From: Candidatus Binatia bacterium
Lineage (GTDB): Bacteria; Desulfobacterota; Binatia; UBA9968; JAJDTQ01
DNA length: 64,000 bases
NCBI GenBank assembly: GCA_951813575.1
Contig: OX638375.1
Location: 2,247,042 to 2,311,041 of the forward strand
Reading direction: 5' to 3'
Shown piece by piece: positions 56,230 through 64,000 of the stretch (positions are counted from its first letter, which is position 1; the number at the start of each line of letters is the position of its first letter). Below the pieces are notes generated by a model. The model saw only the letters and a list, made by a program, of their open reading frames with translations. It did no database searches and was not told where the DNA came from. Position numbers and translations under genes: made by a program.

Positions 56230-56607
56230 CTAGTTCTTCACCCACTCCAGATCGCCCTTGCACCAGTCGTAGATGAGGCCCAGGAACACGATCATGGTGA
56301 AGACGGCGATGGCGCCGAACGCGAACAGCCCGGCGTCGTTCTGAAGCCAGTCGCGGAAGACGACGGCCACCGGGAAGATGAAGGCGATCTCCACCTCGAA
56401 GATGATGAAGATCAGGGCGATGAAGTAGAACCGGACGTTGAAGTTGACCCACGCGCTCCCGGACGCAGGCTCGCCGCACTCGTAGGTGGAGAGTTTCCTG
56501 AGTTGGGGATTGTTGGGCCGCAGCAGGCGGCCGATCAACAGGTTCACCCAGACGAAGGCCGCACCCAACAAAGTGAAACACAGTACGCTGGCGAAGTCGA
56601 AAAGCAT
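56230..56607 (-). CDS. nuoA: NADH-quinone oxidoreductase subunit A
   Basis: A 125-residue, three-helix subunit. The conserved loop reads LRKLSTYECGEPASGSAW, with the reactive Cys between helices 1 and 2. FYFIALIFIIFEVEIAFIFPVAV is helix 2 with the two key Glu residues. It is the first gene of the operon, preceded by AGGAAAA and a promoter-like sequence at 56655-56684. Confidence 0.96.
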   Translation of the reverse strand: MLFDFASVLCFTLLGAAFVWVNLLIGRLLRPNNPQLRKLSTYECGEPASGSAWVNFNVRFYFIALIFIIFEVEIAFIFPVAVVFRDWLQNDAGLFAFGAIAVFTMIVFLGLIYDWCKGDLEWVKN

Positions 56608-56654
56608 TTTTCCTCGGGTAAGATAAAGAAATCAATAACCTTTTGCAGAGGGTC

Positions 56655-56684
56655 ACTATATACACAAAAGCGTTTCCCGGTCAA
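56655..56684 (-). promoter_or_regulatory. Putative promoter of the nuo operon
   Basis: On the minus strand TTGACC (56684-56679), 18 bp, then TATAGT (56660-56655); TATATA at 16 bp is an alternative. It lies about 50 bp before the nuoA ATG in a locally AT-rich stretch. Seen by eye. Confidence 0.55.
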
Positions 56685-56814
56685 CAAACCGGCCCCTGCG
56701 CTCCGCCGGCCTGCTTACACTGCCCCATCATTCCTGTTACCTTGCTCCGGAGAGTCGCGGCCCCGGGGGATCCGCGCCCGTCACCACCCCGCCAAAAGGG
56801 AGAGATGAACCGCC

Positions 56815-57807
56815 ATGGGCAAAGTAAGCATCACCGTCGCCTGTTGGGACTATGACCGGACACGCCCCTTGCAGGAGGGCCGGGTACCCGTGGAGGGGGT
56901 CGACCTGACCTACCTGCCGTTCCGCGTGGAGGAAACCTTCTGGCGCATGCTGCGCTATCAGGACTTCGACGCCGCCGAGATGTCCATGGGCTCCTACCTG
57001 ATGTCCAAGGACAAGGGAAACCCGCGGTTCGTGGCGATTCCCGTGTTCCCCTCCCGCGCTTTCCGGCACTCCGGAATCTACATCCATACGGGCTCCGGCA
57101 TCAAGGAAGCCGGCGACCTCACGGGCAAGCGGGTGGGCGTCCCCGAGTACCAGATGACCGCGGCCATCTGGCAACGCGGCATCCTCCAGCACGAGTACGG
57201 CGTGGATCTCGAGAAGGTCAATTGGTTCACGGGCGGCGAAGAAACCCCCGGCCGGGAGGAAAAGCTCCGTCCGGACCTGCCCGACACCCTCTCCATCACC
57301 CCCATCGGCCCGGAACAGACACTCTCCTCCATGCTGGAGAACGGCGACCTCGACGCCATGATCTCGGCGCACATGCCGTCGCCGTTCGTGCGCCGCTCGC
57401 CCAAGGTGGCGCGCCTGTTCCCGGACTTCCGCTCGGTGGAGGAGGACTACTTCCGCAAGACCGGCATCTTCCCCATCATGCACACCGTGGTGTTCCGGGA
57501 GGACGTCTACGAACGCCACCCCTGGGTGGCCCAGAACCTCTACAAGGCCTTCTGCGAATCCAAGCGGCTCTGCGCCGAGTCCGTGTACGAGTACTCCGCG
57601 CTGAAGTACATGCTGGCCTGGTCCATCGAGCAGATGGAAAAGGAGAAGGAGCTCATGGGACCCGACCCCTGGCCCTACGGGCTGGAGGCCAACCGCCACG
57701 TCCTGGAGACGCTGGTGGGCTACGCCCACGAGCAGGGCCTGATCAAGCAGCGGCTCGAGGTGGACAGCCTGTTCGCGCCGAGCACGCTCAACGAGTTCAA
57801 GGTGTAG
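56815..57807 (+). CDS. 4,5-dihydroxyphthalate decarboxylase (Pht5)-like protein
   Basis: A 330-residue protein with the fold of a periplasmic binding protein but no signal peptide. It opens VSITVACWDYDRTRPLQEGRV and has FRVEETFWRMLRYQDFDAAEMSMGSYL, as in Pht5 4,5-dihydroxyphthalate decarboxylases. Later blocks are VGVPEYQMTAAIWQRG and DAMISAHMPSPF. Many relatives are annotated as ABC substrate-binding proteins. The enzymatic role is an inference from the family; no other phthalate genes are nearby. The next gene follows after 27 bp. Confidence 0.78.
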   Translation: MGKVSITVACWDYDRTRPLQEGRVPVEGVDLTYLPFRVEETFWRMLRYQDFDAAEMSMGSYLMSKDKGNPRFVAIPVFPSRAFRHSGIYIHTGSGIKEAGDLTGKRVGVPEYQMTAAIWQRGILQHEYGVDLEKVNWFTGGEETPGREEKLRPDLPDTLSITPIGPEQTLSSMLENGDLDAMISAHMPSPFVRRSPKVARLFPDFRSVEEDYFRKTGIFPIMHTVVFREDVYERHPWVAQNLYKAFCESKRLCAESVYEYSALKYMLAWSIEQMEKEKELMGPDPWPYGLEANRHVLETLVGYAHEQGLIKQRLEVDSLFAPSTLNEFKV

Positions 57808-57834
57808 GGCGGCCAACGGAACCCGGGCGACGCA

Positions 57835-58416
57835 ATGTCCGATCCTGACAAACCCGACGTCGAATCCCACGCCCCCGAGGCAGCGGGCGCTGCCGGCGAC
57901 CCCGCCGTCCAGGAGGTGAAGTGGTGGATCGACACCGGTACCAAGCGGCAGCCGGATGGAAGCGAGCGAGAGCCCATCGGCGTCATCGAGCGCTGGGCCT
58001 TCGAGCTCCTGAAGGACTACCGGCAGGAACGGGCGCTGCAAAACATCGTGGACATCAACGGCCAGGTCCTGCGCGAACTCGACGCCAACGAAGACCGCTG
58101 GGTCTACCTCTCGCTGGGCGTCGGTGAATTCCCCGCCAAGCGCCTCGACCACATCAAGGACTCCCTTCGAATCCCGCGCTACGCCCGGGCGCTGGCCATC
58201 GACGCAGGCTACTCGATCCGCGTCCTCCTCACCGGCGACCCTCCGGGCGAGAAAGTGCTGGACATCAACTTCACCGACGCGCCGTCACTCGACTACTGGA
58301 TCAACCGCGAGCTGATTGAGGAGCAGATGTTCCGCTCCATCGACGACGCCCTCAAGCGCCTGCGGAACTCGGTTCACAGGTACTTGCGGAAGAGCCCGGT
58401 CGAAACGCTCACATAA
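57835..58416 (+). CDS. Hypothetical protein
   Basis: A 193-residue soluble protein with an acidic, Ala-rich N-terminus (about residues 1-25). A mixed alpha/beta domain follows with VKWWIDTGTKRQPDGSERE, ERWAFELLKDYRQERALQN and a helical C-terminus ending RLRNSVHRYLRKSPVE. It is probably in one transcript with the upstream Pht5-like gene. I do not recognise a family or catalytic motif. Confidence 0.7.
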   Translation: MSDPDKPDVESHAPEAAGAAGDPAVQEVKWWIDTGTKRQPDGSEREPIGVIERWAFELLKDYRQERALQNIVDINGQVLRELDANEDRWVYLSLGVGEFPAKRLDHIKDSLRIPRYARALAIDAGYSIRVLLTGDPPGEKVLDINFTDAPSLDYWINRELIEEQMFRSIDDALKRLRNSVHRYLRKSPVETLT

Positions 58417-58640
58417 CCCTGGCTACGCCCGTAAGGTACACGGCCGTTCCGAAGTCAGCCACATGGATGATGCGTGGGGTGTGAGAACCGACCGCCGAAG
58501 GGCGTCCCCAATCGCATCGTAGGAAATATACCCCGAAACGCGTCCGTTTTAGGTTTGTTCTTCATATCAAAATATTTTGGCTATGGATCGCTCCGGCGGC
58601 AGCATCCTTGGTTTCCGCGGCGAAGCGCGATCCCCGTGAA

Positions 58641-60926
58641 TCAGCACCTCGATACCGATACGGAAACTCCGTTCTCGTGTCGCCGGGTTATGCATCCGCC
58701 TTTCGGGTCGCGCTCGATCCCCCGGCCTTGCTTCGTGCCGTGCACAAAAGGAACTTCTTGAAATCTGCCGTCGACATAGCGTACCACCCATCGACCGTGT
58801 TCCTTACCGTGCTCATATTGACCTTCCCAAGTGCTGTCAGACATGCGCACAGCCCAGCGGCCATGCCTCTTGCCATTGACGTAGGGGCCTTCGCTCACCG
58901 TCCTGAACCCGGGTTCCACCCAGCGGCCATGTTTCTCGCCATGCACGTAGGAACCCTCGCTTGCTCTCCCGTCCTTGAACCGCTTGACCCACCGGCCATG
59001 TCTCTTGCCATCCACGTAGGAACCCTCTTGTCCTCCCCCGTCCTCGAACCGCTTGACCCACCGGCCGTGTAGTTTGCGTTTGCCGTTCTCATACAGGTAC
59101 TCGGCGATACCACGGCGTCCGCGGACCACCCACTGGCCATGTCTCTCGCCATGCCGGTAAGTACCCTCTTGCCCTCCCCCATTCTCGAATTTGGCGACCC
59201 ACCGGCCATGTCGTTCGCCTTTGCCGTTCTCGTACAAATATTCGGCGATACTTCCATTATGTCCGCGCTTGACCCACTTGCCATGCTTCTGGCCCTTCAC
59301 GTACGGGCCTTCGCGCACGTCCCCGTCCGAGTCGCGCTCGACCCACCTTCCATGCTTCTGGCCCTTCACGTACGGGCCTTCGCGCACGTCCCCGTCCGAG
59401 TTGCGCTCGACCCACCTTCCGTGCTTCTGGCCGTCCACCGCCTCCCCTTCATGGACGCCCCCTTTGGCGTAGCGGATGACCCAGCGGCCGTTGGGCTTGC
59501 CGTTCACGTAGGCGCCTTCCACGACGGTGCCGTTGGCGTAGCGGACGGTCCATTTTCCCTGCTTCTTCCCGCGGGCGAGCGCGCCGGTTTGCTCGCTGGA
59601 CTTGCCGTCCTTCGTCCACACCAGCGTTCCCCGGCCGCCAGCGACGCCGCCCGGGCACGCCCCCGACCAGGTCACTGTCTGGTCGGTCAGGAGATGGGTG
59701 CTCCAGACATGGCACCCGCGCTGGTTGGCGGTTTCCTTCCAGCATTTGGCGCCCTTTTCGAGCCCGGCGCATTTCGGGTCCAGCGCGGCCTGAGCGCCCG
59801 CCTCGACGAGGAACGAGGCGTGGACGAAAGCCTCGCCGCCTTGCGGTCCCTCGATCCTCGCCCATTCGCCGTCTTCGCCGGTCACACGGACCTCCTGGCC
59901 CGCCTCCAGAAGCCCCACCTTGTCGTGCTGCGTGCCGGGGCCGCTTCGGACGTTGACGCGGGTCCGCGCCTGCATCGTGCGCGCCGCGCCGGACGCTACC
60001 CGTTCGCCCTTCCTGTCGCAGGCCCGGTCGTAGCCGCCGGCGCGGTCGAGCGCCCGGTGGATGTCCCCGCCCTCCCGCGCCACGCTGTAGGGGATGTAGC
60101 CTTGGCCGTCCCGCGCGCAGGGATCGGCGCCGCCGGCGAGCAGCGCCTCCGCGACCCGCACCTTGCCGCGGTTTCCACCGGTGCGGATGGCGGCATGAAG
60201 CGGAGCTTCGCCGTTGGGGTATTTCCGACTGGGGTCCGCGCCAGCGTCGATCAGCATCGCCGCGGTGTCGCCCTGGTCCGGCCCCACCCGGACGAAGAGC
60301 TGGAGAACCGTCAGCCCGTCGCCGTTCGCCGCCTTGGGATTTCCCCCGCCCTGGAGCAGCGCACCGACCGTGCCTGGCCGGCCGAGACCGGGCCCGACCG
60401 CGACGTGAAGCGGCGTGTCGCCCGACCGGTCCTTGCGGTTTGCGCCCGCGCCGCCGTCGAGCAGCGCCGCCACCGCGCCTTCGCCGTAGGGGCTGCTTGC
60501 GGCCACATGGAGCGGCGTCCGACCGCGCGCATTGGCCCGGTTGGGATCGCCCCCGGCGCGCAGCAGCAGGCGGATGGTGGCCACCACTCCGCCGACCGAG
60601 CGCGCGGTGGCATCGGCCGCGAAATGGAGCGGCGTGTTGCCGTCCTCGTCCCGCACGTTGGGCTTGCCGCCGGCCTCCAGCAGCGCCTGCATGGTCTCCG
60701 CCGCGCCGATGCTCGCCGCGCGGTGAACCGCCGTCCGCCCGTCCCGATCCGGCACGTTGGGGCTCGCCCCCCTGGTGAGCAGGGTGCGCACCTCGCCCGC
60801 ATAGCTCGCCGCCTGGCCGGCGATCTGGCGAAGACGGCTTTCGTCGGCGGTCTCGGCGAAGGCGGCCGGGGCGGCGGCGAGAAGAAGAGTCAGGGCGGGG
60901 ATCACGAAACGGTGTGGGCTGTGCAT
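58641..60926 (-). CDS. Secreted ankyrin-SH3-MORN repeat protein
   Basis: About 761 residues from ATG 60926 (MHSPHRFVIPALTLLLAAA), with a signal peptide ending AFAE. Residues about 30-310 form ankyrin repeats (DGRTAVHRAASIGAAETMQA, NTPLHFAADATARS and GDTPLHVAVGPGLG). Residues about 320-375 are an SH3b domain (RVNVRSGPGTQHDKVGLLEA). Residues about 440-750 are MORN-type repeats of about 23 residues (YVKGQKHGRWVERDSDGDVR). The DNA of two adjacent units (about 59284-59421) is nearly identical over 69 bp, a recent duplication. It is probably a periplasmic or surface binding scaffold; the function is unknown. Confidence 0.85.
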   Translation of the reverse strand: MHSPHRFVIPALTLLLAAAPAAFAETADESRLRQIAGQAASYAGEVRTLLTRGASPNVPDRDGRTAVHRAASIGAAETMQALLEAGGKPNVRDEDGNTPLHFAADATARSVGGVVATIRLLLRAGGDPNRANARGRTPLHVAASSPYGEGAVAALLDGGAGANRKDRSGDTPLHVAVGPGLGRPGTVGALLQGGGNPKAANGDGLTVLQLFVRVGPDQGDTAAMLIDAGADPSRKYPNGEAPLHAAIRTGGNRGKVRVAEALLAGGADPCARDGQGYIPYSVAREGGDIHRALDRAGGYDRACDRKGERVASGAARTMQARTRVNVRSGPGTQHDKVGLLEAGQEVRVTGEDGEWARIEGPQGGEAFVHASFLVEAGAQAALDPKCAGLEKGAKCWKETANQRGCHVWSTHLLTDQTVTWSGACPGGVAGGRGTLVWTKDGKSSEQTGALARGKKQGKWTVRYANGTVVEGAYVNGKPNGRWVIRYAKGGVHEGEAVDGQKHGRWVERNSDGDVREGPYVKGQKHGRWVERDSDGDVREGPYVKGQKHGKWVKRGHNGSIAEYLYENGKGERHGRWVAKFENGGGQEGTYRHGERHGQWVVRGRRGIAEYLYENGKRKLHGRWVKRFEDGGGQEGSYVDGKRHGRWVKRFKDGRASEGSYVHGEKHGRWVEPGFRTVSEGPYVNGKRHGRWAVRMSDSTWEGQYEHGKEHGRWVVRYVDGRFQEVPFVHGTKQGRGIERDPKGGCITRRHENGVSVSVSRC

Positions 60927-61177
60927 GACGGTTCCTTTGCGCAAACAGTATACCCGAATTACTGCATAGCGGGCGGCGTCGCGTCAAGCCGGGCCGGCCG
61001 GACAGCGCCACCCGTCGGGCGGAGCCCGTCGCGTCGGCCGCCCCCTTCGTCATGTCGACCAGAGCCGTGCGGAGCGGAGATATCCTTCGCCCCGATGCCG
61101 CGAGGCCACCGCTCCGCACTTACTCGGGATGAGGCCCAAATAAAGGGCCCTATGTACAAAAGAAAGTAACCAAATGA

Positions 61178-61405
61178 CCTCTTGAACCGAATGGAGAGGC
61201 GACCAAGGCTGTAGAGATGATCGGTGACGATTGGCTGGACGGTATCGGTGCGTGCCTTTTGCGCGTTCCCTCGGTGATCGTGCCGATCGCCGAATCCGAC
61301 GACAGAAACATCCTGATCAACCACCGACACAAGTCGGTCGCCAGTATTACGATCACTTACGCTGAGACCTTCGAATACGATCCGCGGCTACTTACCTTCC
61401 GGTAG
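61178..61405 (+). pseudogene. C-terminal remnant of a RES-domain (NAD+ phosphorylase toxin) gene
   Basis: The open frame after a TGA at 61175 contains MIGDDWLDGIGACLLRVPSV, then ESDDRNILINHRHKS and ETFEYDPRLLTFR. These match the end of RES-domain toxins (GDxWLxxGxSxLLRVPSxxV ... NxLxNPxHP ... FxFDPRL). The N-terminal two thirds with the catalytic Arg and Tyr are not found, nor a Xre-type antitoxin. The rest of the 496-bp gap 60927-61422 holds nothing I recognise. Confidence 0.65.
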
Positions 61406-61422
61406 GTAGCCAAGCCTCGGCC

Positions 61423-62532
61423 TCAGCCCCCGGTGGCGCCGCGCCGGATGGTGCCGGGGCGCATGGGGAAGGGGACGGAGCTGGTGACCTCCAGGCCGTA
61501 GCCGGACAGGCCCACGAGGTTTCTTGGGTTGTTGGTGACGAGCTTGAGCTTGCGGATGCCCAGGTCCCGCAGGATCTGGGCGCCGATGCCGAAGTCGCGG
61601 AAGTTCCTTGCCTCTCTGGCTTCCTCGGTGCGCAACCCCTTGCCTTCGGGCTGGAGGTAGAGCAGGACCCCCTCGCCTTCCTTGGCGATCAGCTCCATGG
61701 ACTGCTTGATGACGGACCCGGTGTCGAAGAACTCGAAGCCGAACACGTCGCCGGGGAGGAACTTGGTGCACACCCGAACCAGGGTTTCGTGGTCCTCGGA
61801 GATCTCGCCCTTGATCAGCGCCAAGTGCTCGGTGGAATCCACGTGGGTGTTGTAGACCACCGCCCGGAAGTCGCCGCCGTAGCGGGTGGGCAAGCGGGTG
61901 TCGGCGACCCGGTGGATCAGCGAGTCGTGCTTGAGGCGGTACTGGATGAGGTCGGCGATGGTGCAGATTTTGAGGTCGTACTTCTCGCCGAACTCCTCGA
62001 GGTCCGCCAGCCGGGCCATGGTGCCGTCGTCCTTCATGATCTCGCAGATCACCCCGGCGGGCCTGAGTCCCGCCAGCCGGCACAGGTCCACGGAACCTTC
62101 GGTCTGACCCGTGCGCACCAGCACGCCGCCGGTCCTGGCCCGCAGCGGGAAGATGTGCCCGGGCGTGCACAGGTCCTTGGGCCCGGCGTCGTCGGCGATG
62201 GCCGCGAGGATGGTCTCGGACCGGTCGGATGCGGAGATGCCCGTGGTGACGTTCTTGACCCCGTCGATGGAGACGGTGAACGCGGTGCCGAAGGGCGCCG
62301 TGTTGTCCCGGACCATCATGGTGAGGCCGAGCTGATCGACCTTCTCCTCGGTCAGCGTCAGGCAGATCAGGCCCCGCCCCCAGGTGGCCATGAAGTTGAT
62401 GGCCTCGGGCGTGACCAGCTCCGCGGCCATGGTGAGGTCGCCCTCGTTCTCGCGGTTCTGGTCATCCATCAGGATGACCATCTTGCCTTGCCTGATGTCT
62501 TCCAGGGATTCTTCGATAGTCGCTACGGGCAT
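61423..62532 (-). CDS. ribBA: RibBA: DHBP synthase with degenerate GTP cyclohydrolase II half
   Basis: A 369-residue riboflavin-pathway fusion. The N-terminal DHBP synthase (about 1-200) has [30 protein letters not shown] and [15 protein letters not shown], all needed for activity. The C-terminal RibA-like half (about 205-369) keeps GYGLEV and [20 protein letters not shown]. It lacks the three zinc Cys of GTP cyclohydrolase II: where CLTGDVFGSxxCDCG is expected it reads [15 protein letters not shown]. The RQEGRGIGL region is also altered to QPEGKGLRT. RibB activity is likely; RibA activity is doubtful. It is transcribed toward the RES remnant. Confidence 0.88.
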   Translation of the reverse strand: MPVATIEESLEDIRQGKMVILMDDQNRENEGDLTMAAELVTPEAINFMATWGRGLICLTLTEEKVDQLGLTMMVRDNTAPFGTAFTVSIDGVKNVTTGISASDRSETILAAIADDAGPKDLCTPGHIFPLRARTGGVLVRTGQTEGSVDLCRLAGLRPAGVICEIMKDDGTMARLADLEEFGEKYDLKICTIADLIQYRLKHDSLIHRVADTRLPTRYGGDFRAVVYNTHVDSTEHLALIKGEISEDHETLVRVCTKFLPGDVFGFEFFDTGSVIKQSMELIAKEGEGVLLYLQPEGKGLRTEEAREARNFRDFGIGAQILRDLGIRKLKLVTNNPRNLVGLSGYGLEVTSSVPFPMRPGTIRRGATGG

Positions 62533-62564
62533 GGGTTCCTAACTTAACATTTCAATTGACAAGG

Positions 62565-63290
62565 TCAAAAGACCGCGGCCATCTCGGCGACCACCGAACG
62601 GGCCGCCGCCGCCGGGTCGTCCGCGCCGGTGATGGGCCTGCCCACCACGATGCAGTCGATGCCGGCGCGCACCGCGTCGCCGGGGGTCATGACGCGCTTC
62701 TGATCGCCGGCCTGCTGGCCCGCGGGCCGGATGCCGGGAGTCACCAGGAGAAAGGAATCGCCGCAGGCGCGCCGGATGTCCGGGACCTCCCGGGCCGAGC
62801 AGACGACGCCGGCGAGCCCCGCCTCCTGTGCCATCCCGGCCAGCCTCACGACGTGGGCGGGAACGGCCCCCTGAACCCCCATGGACTCGAGGTCCGATGC
62901 GTCCAGGCTGGTAAGGACCGTGACGCCCAGCACCGACGGCCTCCGCAGGCCTTCCTTCTCGCACACCTCCTCCACCGCCGCGGCGGTCTGCCGCATCATC
63001 TCCAGGCCGCCGGAGACGTGAACGTTGAACAGCTTGACTCCGAGCCGGGCGGCCTCCACGGCCGCCGCGGCCACGGTATTGGGGATATCGTGGAACTTGA
63101 GGTCGAGGAAGACCTCTCCGCCCAGATCTTGGATCATGCGGACGACGTCCGGCCCGGCGTTCACGAAGAGCTGCTTGCCGACCTTGAACATCCCCACTTC
63201 CGGCGCCAGCCGGGTCGCGAGGGTCCGCGCTCTCGCCGGGTCGGCCAGATCGAGGGCCACGATCAGGCGCTGCCTGATTTCCGACGTCAT
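62565..63290 (-). CDS. pyrF: Orotidine 5'-phosphate decarboxylase
   Basis: A 241-residue (beta-alpha)8 enzyme from ATG 63290 that makes UMP from OMP. It has LIVALDLADPARA, then VFLDLKFHDIPNTV with the catalytic Lys-Asp network, VTVLTSLD, and the phosphate-binding end FLLVTPGIRPAGQQ with IVVGRPIT. The start overlaps the proS stop (ATGA), so proS and pyrF are coupled. ribBA follows 32 bp downstream on the same strand. Confidence 0.95.
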   Translation of the reverse strand: MTSEIRQRLIVALDLADPARARTLATRLAPEVGMFKVGKQLFVNAGPDVVRMIQDLGGEVFLDLKFHDIPNTVAAAAVEAARLGVKLFNVHVSGGLEMMRQTAAAVEEVCEKEGLRRPSVLGVTVLTSLDASDLESMGVQGAVPAHVVRLAGMAQEAGLAGVVCSAREVPDIRRACGDSFLLVTPGIRPAGQQAGDQKRVMTPGDAVRAGIDCIVVGRPITGADDPAAAARSVVAEMAAVF

Positions 63291-64000
63291 GCCCGTCCGT
63301 TGTCCAGGGCCGCGCCGATGCGTTCCACGGCCTCGTCCACGGGAACCTCGGAGGTGGCCCCCTCCCCGCGCCATCTGAGCTCCACGATGCCCTTGGCCAG
63401 ACCCTTGGCGCCGATGGTGACCCGCAACGGGACGCCCACCAGGTCGGCGTCCTTGAACTTGACGCCGGGCCGTTCGTCGCGGTCGTCCAGCAGCACCTCG
63501 CGCCCGGCTTCGCTCAGCCCCTGGTAGATGCCCTCGGTGACCTCCCGGACGGATTCCTCCTTGTAGTTGAGGGGCACCAGCTCGACGGAGAAGGGCGCGA
63601 TGGACAGCGGCCAGATGATGCCGTCGGCGTCGTTGTTCTGCTCGATGGCGGCCGCCATGAGCCGGGTGACGCCGATGCCGTAGCAACCCATCTCCATAAC
63701 ACGCTCCTGCCCCTCGGCGTCGAGGATGGTGGCGCCCATGGCTTCGCTGTACTTCCGCCCGAGGTAGAAGACGTGGCCCACCTCGATGCCGCGGTACTCC
63801 TCGATGACCCCCGTCTCGCAGCGCGGACACGGGTCCCCGGCCTCGACCAAGCGCAGGTCGGTGAAGCGGGCGGGGGTGAAGTCCCGCGGCTGGTTCACGT
63901 GGATCGTATGCGCATCCGCCCGGTTGGCGCCGGTGACGGCGTCGGTCATGCCTTCGACCGCATGGTCCGCCCACACCTCCAGGGGCAGGCCGACCGGGCC
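63287..64000 (-). CDS. proS: Prolyl-tRNA synthetase, C-terminal part (5' end outside window)
   Basis: The frame is open to the last base of the window; about 237 residues are visible. It begins in the end of the editing (INS/YbaK-like) insertion, GLPLEVWADHAVEGMTDAV. CPRCETGVIEEYRGIEVGHVFYLGRKYSEAM, motif 3 (MGCYGIGVTRLMAAAIEQ) and the anticodon-binding domain (IIWPLSIAPFSVELVPLN to DLVGVPLRVTIGAKGL) follow. The N-terminal catalytic motifs 1 and 2 lie beyond the edge. It is coupled to pyrF by a 4-bp overlap. Confidence 0.95.
   Translation of the reverse strand, partial: GPVGLPLEVWADHAVEGMTDAVTGANRADAHTIHVNQPRDFTPARFTDLRLVEAGDPCPRCETGVIEEYRGIEVGHVFYLGRKYSEAMGATILDAEGQERVMEMGCYGIGVTRLMAAAIEQNNDADGIIWPLSIAPFSVELVPLNYKEESVREVTEGIYQGLSEAGREVLLDDRDERPGVKFKDADLVGVPLRVTIGAKGLAKGIVELRWRGEGATSEVPVDEAVERIGAALDNGRA

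Overview
The window is GC-rich, densely coded chromosomal DNA from a free-living Gram-negative bacterium. It encodes a respiratory complex I, exported lipoproteins and periplasmic proteins, and ordinary housekeeping genes (recA, alaS, prfB, uvrA, proS, pyrF, ribBA). UGA is a normal stop codon for most genes. The mix of TAXI-type solute receptor, LLM flavoenzyme, MmgE/PrpD, TctB and Pht5-like proteins, with a double-length UvrA, is reminiscent of uncultured delta-proteobacterial, Tectomicrobia or Binatota-like genomes. That placement is an inference from gene content only.

Layout. 1-10250 (+): a partial M23 endopeptidase, thpR, recA, alaS, yjbQ-like, phoH, ybeY and prfB, the last with the classic +1 programmed frameshift. 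10269-23541 (-): fhs, a Spy/CpxP-like protein, a NIPSNAP protein, a small coiled-coil membrane protein, a 1883-residue tandem UvrA, a Fe-S assembly group (SufT-like, DUF971, Mrp), a DUF4301 protein and a SET-domain protein. 23750-36743 is a metabolic and accessory region on both strands. It holds a ThDP enzyme, a TAXI receptor, a DMT exporter, a Nudix hydrolase, a TrpF-like protein without the usual Cys, an LLM oxidoreductase, a RAYT transposase beside a REPIN, an isocitrate dehydrogenase family enzyme and a fluoroacetate-dehalogenase-like hydrolase. 36915-39030 is a complete IS21-family element with a 5-bp target duplication. 39505-41015 (-) pairs an apparently selenocysteine-containing DsbA/FrnE protein with a 2-oxoglutarate oxygenase. 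41137-44552 (+) is a PrpD / carboxyltransferase / TctB group. 46665-56607 (-) is a nuo operon (A,C,D,H,I,J,K,L,M,N) lacking nuoB and nuoEFG. 56815-64000 has a Pht5-like protein, an ankyrin-MORN secreted protein, a RES-domain remnant, ribBA with a degenerate RibA half, pyrF and the end of proS.

The strongest unexpected signal is at 40419-41015. An in-frame UGA replaces the first Cys of a CPWC-type thioredoxin-fold active site and is followed at the right distance by an 8-bp stem with a G-containing 5-nt loop, as expected for a bacterial SECIS. Second is a two-copy miniature inverted-repeat element (8853-9060, 26256-26418). Both copies sit in a CTAG site that is also the stop codon of the adjacent gene, and one copy carries a further REP-like palindrome. 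Two REPIN-like inverted repeat pairs and a RAYT gene complete a small repeat-mobilising layer. I found no tRNA, rRNA or CRISPR array.
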